Below are positions 17,570 through 25,118 of a stretch of 64,000 nucleotides of DNA, piece by piece (the stretch's first letter is position 1; each line of letters opens with the position of its first letter). Both the position numbers and the translations under genes were made by a program. The stretch spans positions 81,372 to 145,371 of the forward strand of contig NZ_JACAWV010000016.1 of NCBI RefSeq assembly GCF_013390595.1, read 5' to 3'. The notes below the pieces were generated by a model that saw nothing but the letters and a program-made list of their open reading frames with translations, was not told where the DNA came from and searched no databases. The stretch comes from Rhizobium sp. RM (GTDB lineage: Bacteria > Pseudomonadota > Alphaproteobacteria > Rhizobiales > Rhizobiaceae).

Positions 17570-18610
17570 CTATCGGCGCGTCAATTGCTCATCGATCCCG
17601 GTAACGAAAACGCCTTCAGCCGCAAGGTGGTGGGCATATCGCTCGATCGAAAAGACCTGATCGATATGCCATATGCCTGCTGGAATGGAGGTATCGACCA
17701 AAAGACGCGCCGTCTCTGCCGCCATCAATGCCGTGATCGCGGCCTCCTTCCTTCCCTCGAGGCGGATCGACCGCTGAAACCCTATGCCGTTTCGTGTTCC
17801 TTCCACGGCAACATAGAGCGCGGCGCGATCAGAGCCGAGCCGGAAACGCATCATGCAATTTCTGGTCAGATCGCGCAGACGTGGACGACTGGCAACCAAG
17901 GGAAGCAGGCGAAACAGCAATCTGCTGATGGCGGGGCTATCGAATGTCATGAGCGAACGCACGTCACCGATACCAAGTGTTCGGCGAACAACATGCTGAT
18001 CGGCAAAATCGAAGGGTATCGCCGGATAGTTTCGCCCGTCTCGATCGAACGGCAGATTTTCAATGCGCGCGGATTTGAAGTTTCGAAGCGTCCAGTCAAT
18101 GGCTGCAGGCCCGTGGCTATCGCCGATGCCCAGAAGAATGCCGATGCGGGCTTGCGGGACAAAATCCAGTTTTTCGGCACAGGCCTTCACCATGAGATTT
18201 GTAAGCCCGGGTGCCAGCCCAACAGACAGGAGCGCTCTGCCACCGTGCGCCTTCGTGGTTTGGAGCTGTTCGACCTTCTGGAAGAACATGTCATCCGCGG
18301 TGATGTCGATTAGGGCAAGGCCACGATTTAAAACGTATTCGACGAAACGTGTGTCTATCTGGTCTATGCATACGATGACGATTGTGATGCCCGTAAGTGC
18401 GGCGTTCCAGCTTTCGGGCTTCCCCAAATCGATCTGTTCGGCGTCACATCGGAGGTTTGCCGCGACAGCCTTCGCCTTCGTTTTGTTTCGCCCGGCGATC
18501 CGGACATCGAAACGGCTATCGCCGCTTAGACGGCGCGCGATCTGTTGTCCAACATGACCGTATCCGCCGACAACGAGAATGCCCGGCCTATTCTGACTGA
18601 TTTTTTCCAT
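17570..18610 (-). CDS. Saccharopine-dehydrogenase-like NAD(P)-binding protein
   Basis: A 346-residue protein with an N-terminal Rossmann domain (ILVVGGYGHVGQQIARRL, residues about 10-27, and an acceptor segment VRIAGRNKTKA) typical of saccharopine-dehydrogenase-like and trans-acting enoyl-reductase-like proteins. A GLAPGLTNL motif around 150 and a C-terminal half without recognised catalytic residues follow. It is convergent with the RraA-like gene and divergent from the HxlR regulator, which may control it. The reaction is unknown. Confidence 0.65.
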   Translation of the reverse strand: MEKISQNRPGILVVGGYGHVGQQIARRLSGDSRFDVRIAGRNKTKAKAVAANLRCDAEQIDLGKPESWNAALTGITIVIVCIDQIDTRFVEYVLNRGLALIDITADDMFFQKVEQLQTTKAHGGRALLSVGLAPGLTNLMVKACAEKLDFVPQARIGILLGIGDSHGPAAIDWTLRNFKSARIENLPFDRDGRNYPAIPFDFADQHVVRRTLGIGDVRSLMTFDSPAISRLLFRLLPLVASRPRLRDLTRNCMMRFRLGSDRAALYVAVEGTRNGIGFQRSIRLEGRKEAAITALMAAETARLLVDTSIPAGIWHIDQVFSIERYAHHLAAEGVFVTGIDEQLTRR

Positions 18611-18689
18611 CTGACCTTGTGCCTATGCGCGTGCCGCCGAAAACACTATGTTCCGGCGAATCGATTGATCCGCCTGGCAGACAAAGCAG

Positions 18690-19025
18690 ATGGCCTCTGA
18701 ACTATCCAAACGGGAAGAACCGGCAATTCCGACCAGTCCGTCCCAATGTCCTGTCGAGGATTGGCTGACGTTTCTTGGACACAAGTGGAGCGCGTTGATC
18801 CTGTGGCGTCTCTCGGATCGGGACCATGGCTTTTCGGATCTGATGGACGCTCTGCCCGGTATCACTGCGAAGGTGCTGACGGATCGTCTTGCGGGCTTTG
18901 TCGAAAGAGGGTTGATCGTGCGCTCGTCCGCGTCAACCTTTCCGCGCCGAACAACCTACGCCCTGACCGACATGGGACGAGAGGTCTCTGCTATGCTGCA
19001 GAAGGTTTACGACTGGGCGCTTTGA
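18690..19025 (+). CDS. HxlR-family transcriptional regulator
   Basis: A 111-residue winged-helix protein with the family opening CPVEDWLTFLGHKWSALILW and recognition helix region GITAKVLTDRLAGFVERGLI. It has the N-terminal cysteine (C20) that acts as a redox or aldehyde sensor in several HxlR/YodB proteins. It is divergent from the saccharopine-dehydrogenase-like gene across about 80 bases, so that gene is the likely target. Length is normal for the family. Confidence 0.85.
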   Translation: MASELSKREEPAIPTSPSQCPVEDWLTFLGHKWSALILWRLSDRDHGFSDLMDALPGITAKVLTDRLAGFVERGLIVRSSASTFPRRTTYALTDMGREVSAMLQKVYDWAL

Positions 19026-19408
19026 GGCGGAGTTTCGGCATCAGGAATTGCGTTCGCTCCCGCTTTAGCGCCTCGGGATTTTCAGCTTGATGCTGCCCGG
19101 TTGTTGAGGGCGGAGATCGAGATGGCGAAAGGACGCAATTTGGCCATCATGATGTCGCTTTCAGGCAGGAAGTCTGGTCGTATTCAGACGAAACAAGCGT
19201 CGAATTTTGAACATTCAAGACAGCCTCTTGCGGAGGGTCTGTCGGAACCAGCTTTGGATTGATTGCTGTGTAAAAAGCCAGATATCAGTGCGCTGACAAC
19301 CGTGTCGATGACGCGGGACAGTCGCCGGCGGCCTTTCGGGTCGTTACGGCAAGGTGACAGGCCTAAATCGGCGTCGCCATCTTCCAAAAACAAAAAATTG
19401 AGAACTCC
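19026..19408. other. 383-base spacer before the MFS gene
   Basis: No recognisable conserved gene, RNA or repeat. The only open frame worth a mention is the 46-codon one at 19122-19262. The stretch presumably carries the HxlR gene's end and the MFS gene's promoter, but I cannot point to clear -35/-10 boxes. Confidence 0.4.
19122..19262 (+). CDS. possible small protein, 46 residues
   Basis: An ATG preceded at six bases by GGAG (context GGAGATCGAG) opens a 46-codon frame rich in basic and polar residues (MAKGRNLAIMMSLSG at the start). No membrane segment or known motif is visible. Good ribosome-site spacing is the only support, so this may be chance. Confidence 0.2.
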   Translation: MAKGRNLAIMMSLSGRKSGRIQTKQASNFEHSRQPLAEGLSEPALD

Positions 19409-20689
19409 ATGTCTAGGCAAATCCTGGCAACGGTGATGGCGCCGCTTCTCGGCCTCTTCATCCTCAGCGTTGGCAACAGCTTCCTGTCTTCCGTCACCAC
19501 CTTGCGTCTTGACGCCGGTGGCGCTTCGCCGACGATGATTGGCATCGTGTCCTCCGCCTATTTCGTTGGTCTGACGATCGGCGCAATGTTTCATGACCGC
19601 CTGATTGTGCGGATTGGCCACATTCGCGCCTATGGCAGTTTCGCGTCGCTTGGTGTGGTCTGCATCCTCATGCAGGTTCTGTCGAATGACTGGATGGTCT
19701 GGCTATTTGCCAGGTTGATATACGGCTGGACCACCGTCGGTGTCTTTCTGGTCATTGAAAGCTGGCTGCTGCTGGCATCGGACCAGAGTGTTCGTGGTCG
19801 GTTTCTGGCCCTCTATATGATCGCTTTCTATGGCGCAGGCGCTCTCGGTCAGGCGCTTCTCGGCACGGTCGGTGGTCTCGGAGACGCAGCCCCTTTCATC
19901 GTTGCAGCCATGCTCGCAGCGTTGTCGGTGTTGCCCATCGTTATTCTGCCGCGGGAAATGCCGACGATGGAGCGGGTAGAGGCGCTCAAGCCTTTGCAAC
20001 TATTTCAAATGTCGCCGAGCGGCGTGGTCGGCTGTTTTGGGTCGGGGATCGCGATCGCAGCCGTCTACACACTGTTTCCGCTCTATCTGCAGAACATCGG
20101 CCTGCAGGTGGATGAGATCGGGAAGATGATGGCCTACGTCATTCTAGGGGCCATGGTGTTGCAATATCCAGTCGGGCGATGGTCCGACAAGCAGGATCGT
20201 CGCGTGGTTCTCATCACTCTCGCGGCCCTGTGTCTGGCGCTCTGCGCGGCTGTTCTTTGGCTTCCCCATGATACGACGACGCTGATGATCACGCTCTTCC
20301 TGCTGGGTGGCGGTATCTTTGCGATCTATCCTGTTTCCGTCAGTTTCTCTGCAGACCGCGCTTCGGTGGATTCTCTTGTGCCGATGATCCAGGGAATGCT
20401 TCTCGTCAATTCGATCGGCTCGGCAATCAGCCCGATCACAATTTCCGCCGCGATGAGCCGCTTCGGGGCGCCAGGGCTGTTCTGGTCGCTTGCACTCCTC
20501 AATCTCCTGCTGATGCTGTTCTTCATATGGCGTCGTGGCGCCCGGCCGGAGTCCACGCCGGTCGCGCCCTTCGCGCCTGCGACAGCGATGTCGCCGACGG
20601 GTGCGGAAATTCGCGTCACCGACGAAATGGTCCAGGGTGTCCTGGATCATGACCGAGCGGACGAGATGTCGCCGGCCCAGCAGTCCTGA
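19409..20689 (+). CDS. Major facilitator superfamily transporter, YcaD-like
   Basis: A 426-residue membrane protein with about twelve transmembrane segments in two halves, e.g. APLLGLFILSVGNSFLSSV at the N-terminus and LLNLLLMLFFIWRRG at the end. The family loop appears as HDRLIVRIGHIRAYG between helices 2 and 3. About 40 hydrophilic residues follow the last helix. The sequence resembles the YcaD group of MFS proteins, whose substrates are mostly unknown. Its ATG at 19409 has only a weak upstream GAG. It stands alone between the HxlR and tct genes. Confidence 0.8.
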   Translation: MSRQILATVMAPLLGLFILSVGNSFLSSVTTLRLDAGGASPTMIGIVSSAYFVGLTIGAMFHDRLIVRIGHIRAYGSFASLGVVCILMQVLSNDWMVWLFARLIYGWTTVGVFLVIESWLLLASDQSVRGRFLALYMIAFYGAGALGQALLGTVGGLGDAAPFIVAAMLAALSVLPIVILPREMPTMERVEALKPLQLFQMSPSGVVGCFGSGIAIAAVYTLFPLYLQNIGLQVDEIGKMMAYVILGAMVLQYPVGRWSDKQDRRVVLITLAALCLALCAAVLWLPHDTTTLMITLFLLGGGIFAIYPVSVSFSADRASVDSLVPMIQGMLLVNSIGSAISPITISAAMSRFGAPGLFWSLALLNLLLMLFFIWRRGARPESTPVAPFAPATAMSPTGAEIRVTDEMVQGVLDHDRADEMSPAQQS

Positions 20690-20913
20690 CGGCTTCCTAA
20701 AGCGGTTCAGTCGACCATTCGTTACGGTCGGCTGAGCGCGGCTTCCTCGCGCAAACGGGAACCGGTAACCGGCACGCCCCCTGAATCCGTCGGTCCTGTT
20801 TCTGGCCCGACCAGCCATCCGGTGACCACCAATCTGATCCTGATTGTCACAGGGGAGGTCAGCGTACAGTTCGTTACGAGATGAAAATTTCGTCCAGCCA
20901 TATTTACTTTTAT

Positions 20914-20925
20914 CATTATATAATG
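20914..20925. promoter_or_regulatory. AT-rich palindrome over a TATAAT box, tctC promoter
   Basis: CATTATATAATG is a perfect 12-base palindrome about 60 bases before the tctC start and contains a TATAAT -10-like hexamer (20919-20924). A closely related element precedes the aconitase gene at 25045. The bases beside it (AATGCAGTTTT) also match the opposite strand there (AATGCAATTTT). It is a candidate operator for the GntR protein at 24074. The rest of the 295-base gap from 20690 shows no gene. Confidence 0.45.
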
Positions 20926-20984
20926 CAGTTTTTCCTTATTGCGGTCCGGGAGGCGGGCCTATTGCAACAGGGAGGAACGTTGCA

Positions 20985-21953
20985 GTGTTTAAATTCAAAA
21001 AACTGATTCTGGCAGCCGCGACTGGCATAGCACTCGTATCGGCGAGCGGAGCCTCGATGGCCGAAAGCCTCGAGTTGAACATCATGGCTCCGGCGGGTGC
21101 TGGTGGTGGCTGGGACTCTGCAGCGCGCTCATTGCAGGAGGTGATGATGGCAACCGGGGCGGCCAAGAGTGTGCAGGTTGTCAACGTACCCGGTGCGGGT
21201 GGCACTGTGGGGCTTGCTCAATTCATCGGATCTGCCAAAGGAAGTTCGAACCAGTTGCTGGTTGCAGGCATTACCCTTGTCGGTGCCAGCATCTCCAATA
21301 ACTCCCCGGTCGACCTGACGAAGGTAACTCCTGTTGCGCGTCTGACAGGCGATCCGCTGGTCATCGTTGTTCCCAAGGATTCGCCAATCAAGACGATGGC
21401 TGATCTGCAGGCTCAGATCAAAACCGATGTGGCGAAGACGATCTGGGTGGGTGGTTCTGCCGGCGGCGCCGACCATATTCTCGCAGCGCTCGTCACGAAG
21501 GCTGCCGGCGCGGATCCCGCGCAGGTCAACTATGTCGCTTACTCCGGTGGTGGTGAATCGCTCGCAGCGATGTTGGGCGGGCAGGCGACTGCCGGTGTTT
21601 CAGGTTATGGCGAATGGCAGGGGCAGATTGAATCAGGTGATCTGCGAGCGCTGGCGATTTCCTATCCCGAACCCATTGAGGGTATCGAAGCCAAGCCGCT
21701 GAAGGCGCAAGGGCTCGACATCGAACTCGTGAACTGGCGCGGCATCTTTGCAGGTCCCGGCGTTGAAGGCCCGGATCTCGATGCGCTCAAAGCCGCGGTC
21801 GAAAAGACGGTCAAATCGGAGCAATGGAAGACGGTCCTCAAAACCCGTGGTTGGGCGGACTATTACGCACCATCCAATGAGTTTCAGTCCTTTATCAGTT
21901 CCGAGACGCAACGTGTCCGTGACGTCCTGAAGTCCATCGGGCTTGCGAACTAG
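20985..21953 (+). CDS. tctC: Tripartite tricarboxylate transporter, periplasmic binding protein TctC
   Basis: A 322-residue Bug/TctC-family binding protein. The signal peptide (start, FKFKK, hydrophobic run) is probably cleaved after ASMA. Family features include MAPAGAGGGWDSAAR, where the ligand's carboxylate is bound, GAGGTVGL, and the VGGSAGGADH loop. It captures di- or tricarboxylates such as citrate in the periplasm for TctAB. The start is GTG at 20985, eight bases after GGAGGA; no ATG fits. It is the first gene of tctCBA. Confidence 0.9.
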   Translation: MFKFKKLILAAATGIALVSASGASMAESLELNIMAPAGAGGGWDSAARSLQEVMMATGAAKSVQVVNVPGAGGTVGLAQFIGSAKGSSNQLLVAGITLVGASISNNSPVDLTKVTPVARLTGDPLVIVVPKDSPIKTMADLQAQIKTDVAKTIWVGGSAGGADHILAALVTKAAGADPAQVNYVAYSGGGESLAAMLGGQATAGVSGYGEWQGQIESGDLRALAISYPEPIEGIEAKPLKAQGLDIELVNWRGIFAGPGVEGPDLDALKAAVEKTVKSEQWKTVLKTRGWADYYAPSNEFQSFISSETQRVRDVLKSIGLAN

Positions 21954-22005
21954 GCCTGGCAGGCGGGAAGCGGCCTCAGGTCGCTTTCCGCAGATGAGGA
22001 AAATC

Positions 22006-22479
22006 ATGTCATCCAGAACACCTTCCATAGCGAACCGTCCCGCAGCGGTTGTCGCCATCATCCTGCTCGCAATCTCTGCCATAACCTATTGGGACGCCAC
22101 CCAGATGAAGGTGCGGGCAACGTACGGCATGGGCGCCAATGCTGCATCGTATTTTGTGGCGCTGCTATTTCTCGTTCTTGCGCTCGGGCATTTTATCAGC
22201 GCCTTCAAGCCTGCCGATATCGACGAGGAAGCCGTCGACTGGAAGGCGGTTGGCTGGGTCGGTCTGGCGCTTGCCGGACTGATCGGCTCAGTCTGGTCTG
22301 GTGGTGGCTTTATCCTCGGATCGACCCTGCTTTTTGCTTTTACGGCAAGAGGTTTCGGGCGCCGCGCGTTTTTCAAGGACATCTGTCTTGGCGCCTTTAT
22401 TGGCCTTCTGATTTTCCTGATGTTCAACAAGTTGCTGACGCTCGCGCTGCCGCAAGGCCCGCTTGAGCGATTGTTCTGA
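22006..22479 (+). CDS. tctB: Tripartite tricarboxylate transporter small membrane subunit TctB
   Basis: A 157-residue inner-membrane protein with four predicted transmembrane helices (for example [18 protein letters not shown], then [19 protein letters not shown]). Size and position between tctC and tctA are diagnostic of TctB, the small subunit of the proton- or sodium-driven TTT transporter. ATG 22006 has GAGGA five bases upstream; ATG 21994 is a weaker alternative. The tctA start follows nine bases after the stop. Confidence 0.88.
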   Translation: MSSRTPSIANRPAAVVAIILLAISAITYWDATQMKVRATYGMGANAASYFVALLFLVLALGHFISAFKPADIDEEAVDWKAVGWVGLALAGLIGSVWSGGGFILGSTLLFAFTARGFGRRAFFKDICLGAFIGLLIFLMFNKLLTLALPQGPLERLF

Positions 22480-22487
22480 GGCCAGCC

Positions 22488-23987
22488 ATGGATTCCATCC
22501 TCTTTCTTCTTCAGGGTTTTGCGACCGCGATCGAGCCCGCCAATCTGATCTATGCGGCTGTCGGCGTCATCATCGGAACCGCGGTTGGCGTTCTTCCGGG
22601 AATCGGGCCGGCGCTGACGGTTGCGTTGCTGCTGCCTGTGACCTTCAAACTGGACCCCGGCGGGTCGATCATCATGTTCGCCGGGATTTATTACGGCGGC
22701 ATGTATGGTGGCTCGACCACCGCAATCCTGCTGAACACGCCGGGCGAAAGTGCATCGGTGGTGACCGCGCTCGAGGGCAATCAGATGGCCCGCTCTGGTC
22801 GCGGCGGGCCCGCGCTGGCGACGGCGGCGATCGGTTCTTTCGTCGCCGCATTGATTGCGACGGTGGGGCTCGCCTTCCTTGCGCCAATACTGGTCAAGAT
22901 CGCCGTGAAATTCGGTCCCTGGGATTATTTCGGTCTGATGCTGATCGCCTTTGTCACGGTATCTGCAACCTTTGGTTCATCGCCGTTGAGGGGCCTCACC
23001 AGCCTAGCCTTCGGTCTGTGGCTCGGCCTGATGGGCATCGACCAGCTCACCGGTCAGGCCCGTCTGACATTCGGCATCCCGGAACTGCTCGATGGTGTCG
23101 AAGTCACGACGCTTGCCGTTGGTTTGTTTGCAATCGGCGAAGCGCTGCTTGTTGCCTCCCGACATCTGTATAAGCCAGAAAAGCCGATGCCCGTGAAAGG
23201 CTCGATCTGGATGACAAGGGAAGACTGGAGCCGCTCGTGGAAACCGTGGTTGCGTGGGACCGTCATTGGATTTCCGATCGGTGCGCTACCGGCCGGCGGG
23301 GCTGAAATCCCGACATTCCTGAGCTACAATGTCGAGCGGAAACTGACCAGGAAACCCGAGGAATTCGGACGCGGCGCGATTGAAGGCGTGGCTGGTCCGG
23401 AAGCTGCCAACAATGCCTCTGCCGCAGGCACACTCGTTCCGTTGCTGACGCTTGGACTTCCAACCTCCGCCACCGCAGCGGTTATGTTGGCAGGATTCCA
23501 GCAGTATAATATCCAGCCGGGCCCGCTTCTTTTTACCCAGCACGCGGATCTTGTCTGGGGTCTGGTTGCGAGCCTGTTCATTGCCAACGTCATGCTGCTT
23601 GTTCTGAACCTGCCCTTGGTGGGGCTCTGGGTCAGGCTGCTGGCCATCCCGCTGCCATGGCTCTATGCGGGCATCCTCGTCTTTGCCTCAATGGGAACGA
23701 TTGCCGCAAATCCATCGGTTGTCGAGCTTCTCTTGCTGACCGGTTTTGGTGTCGTCGGTTTTCTGATGAGGAAGTTTGACTATCCCATCGCTCCGGCTGT
23801 CGTCGGACTGATCCTCGGTCCTCTGGCAGACAGCGCATTGCGGCGCTCCATGCAGATGAGCCTCGGCGACCCGATGATCCTGCTCCAGCATCCGAGTTCC
23901 GCGATCATGATCGCCATCGCAATTATCGCTCTGGTCGCCCCGTTCGTCTTCCGTGGACTTTCGAAGTTCCAGCAGGACGAGGATTGA
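22488..23987 (+). CDS. tctA: Tripartite tricarboxylate transporter large membrane subunit TctA
   Basis: A 499-residue membrane protein with ten or more transmembrane segments and the TctA family signatures [17 protein letters not shown] near the N-terminus, [20 protein letters not shown] around 65-85, and the repeated half [16 protein letters not shown] with [13 protein letters not shown]. It forms the transport channel with TctB. Length is standard. The preceding GAGG gives a normal ribosome site. Confidence 0.92.
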   Translation: MDSILFLLQGFATAIEPANLIYAAVGVIIGTAVGVLPGIGPALTVALLLPVTFKLDPGGSIIMFAGIYYGGMYGGSTTAILLNTPGESASVVTALEGNQMARSGRGGPALATAAIGSFVAALIATVGLAFLAPILVKIAVKFGPWDYFGLMLIAFVTVSATFGSSPLRGLTSLAFGLWLGLMGIDQLTGQARLTFGIPELLDGVEVTTLAVGLFAIGEALLVASRHLYKPEKPMPVKGSIWMTREDWSRSWKPWLRGTVIGFPIGALPAGGAEIPTFLSYNVERKLTRKPEEFGRGAIEGVAGPEAANNASAAGTLVPLLTLGLPTSATAAVMLAGFQQYNIQPGPLLFTQHADLVWGLVASLFIANVMLLVLNLPLVGLWVRLLAIPLPWLYAGILVFASMGTIAANPSVVELLLLTGFGVVGFLMRKFDYPIAPAVVGLILGPLADSALRRSMQMSLGDPMILLQHPSSAIMIAIAIIALVAPFVFRGLSKFQQDED

Positions 23988-24073
23988 TAGGGATCGGCGG
24001 CCGACAAGGTTGCCGACTGTTGCGCCTGTCGTGGCAATGATACAAGAACGGAGTTCACCAACGAGCAGGTTCA

Positions 24074-24958
24074 ATGGCGCGTAAAAGCCTCACTCCACAG
24101 ATCACCGGAAGCATCGTCGATTACGTCAGGGCGAATGAGTTGGCGAAAGGCGATCATCTGCCCTTGCAGATGCTCGCTGACGCTTTCCGGGTATCCCGTG
24201 CGCCGATCATGAGCGCCCTGAAACATCTCGAGACGCAAGGCGTTGTCAGGGCAGAATCGAACCGAGGCTATTTTCTTGCCATTGACCATAAGGATCTCGA
24301 CCTAGCAGAACCTTCGGGCGGCGCCGACGATGAGGGCGATGATCCCGTCTATTTCCGCATCGCGGAAGATCGGCTTTCCGGCAAGCTGGAGGATCGTGTC
24401 AGCGAAAACGAGCTGATGCGCTTTTATGATGTGCCGAGAACCAGGTTGTTGCGTGTGCTCAGGCGGATATCCGAAGAGGGCTGGATGGAGCGCCTTCCCG
24501 GCAATGGCTGGATGTTCACTCCGGCTTTGACGTCAAAAAAGAGCTATGAGGACGGCTATGCGTTTCGCGCTGTTGTGGAACAGCAGGCAATGCTACTGCC
24601 AAGCTTCGAGCTTAATCTGGAAGGCGTAAAGCGGGCGCGTGATGTCCAGATGCGGTTGCGCGATGGCGGTTTCGAAACCTGGTCGCGCGCGGAAATCTTT
24701 CGGGCTAACAACGAATTCCACGAGATGCTGGTTGCCTGCTCGCAAAATGAGTTTTTCCTGGAATCGATCAAGCGTATCAATCGGCTTCGCCGCCTGATCG
24801 AATACCACATCACGATCGACAGAAGCCGCCTTCCCCGACAGACGGTGGAGCATCTGCAAATCCTCGACTTGCTTGAAGACGGGCGTCGCAACGAAGCAGC
24901 GGCCTTTCTCTATACCCACATCATGGGTGCCGGTCGCATCAAGTCTCCCAAGGTTTGA
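24074..24958 (+). CDS. GntR-family regulator with two winged-helix segments
   Basis: A 294-residue regulator. An N-terminal GntR winged helix (LPLQMLADAFRVSRAPIMSA, then GVVRAESNRGYFLA, about 20-70) is followed by a second one (VSENELMRFYDVPRTRLLRV, then GWMERLPGNGWMFTP, about 107-151). A C-terminal helical FCD-like domain with NNEFHEMLVACSQNEFF completes it. Standard GntR proteins carry one such domain. It lies between tctCBA and the aconitase gene in the same direction, so it probably senses a tricarboxylate and controls both. The ribosome site is weak. Confidence 0.8.
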   Translation: MARKSLTPQITGSIVDYVRANELAKGDHLPLQMLADAFRVSRAPIMSALKHLETQGVVRAESNRGYFLAIDHKDLDLAEPSGGADDEGDDPVYFRIAEDRLSGKLEDRVSENELMRFYDVPRTRLLRVLRRISEEGWMERLPGNGWMFTPALTSKKSYEDGYAFRAVVEQQAMLLPSFELNLEGVKRARDVQMRLRDGGFETWSRAEIFRANNEFHEMLVACSQNEFFLESIKRINRLRRLIEYHITIDRSRLPRQTVEHLQILDLLEDGRRNEAAAFLYTHIMGAGRIKSPKV

Positions 24959-25044
24959 TCGCCTCGGCACTCCCTCGGGTTCACGGCCTCAATTTTTTCA
25001 AACATGTCAAAATTCTGACTTCTCGGAATAAATAAAATTGCATT

Positions 25045-25056
25045 TTATAATTATAA
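25045..25056. promoter_or_regulatory. AT-rich palindrome over a TATAAT box, aconitase promoter
   Basis: TTATAATTATAA is a perfect 12-base palindrome about 60 bases before the aconitase start, overlapping a TATAAT hexamer at 25052-25057. Its surroundings on the minus strand (ATTATAAAATGCAATTTT) align with the tctC promoter element (ATTATATAATGCAGTTTT). It is a candidate second operator for the GntR regulator encoded just upstream. Confidence 0.45.
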
Positions 25057-25118
25057 TATGTAGAAAGGCGTTGCCTCGGGAGGAGGCCGCGACGTGATGG
25101 TTCAATGAGGTAGTCCGA

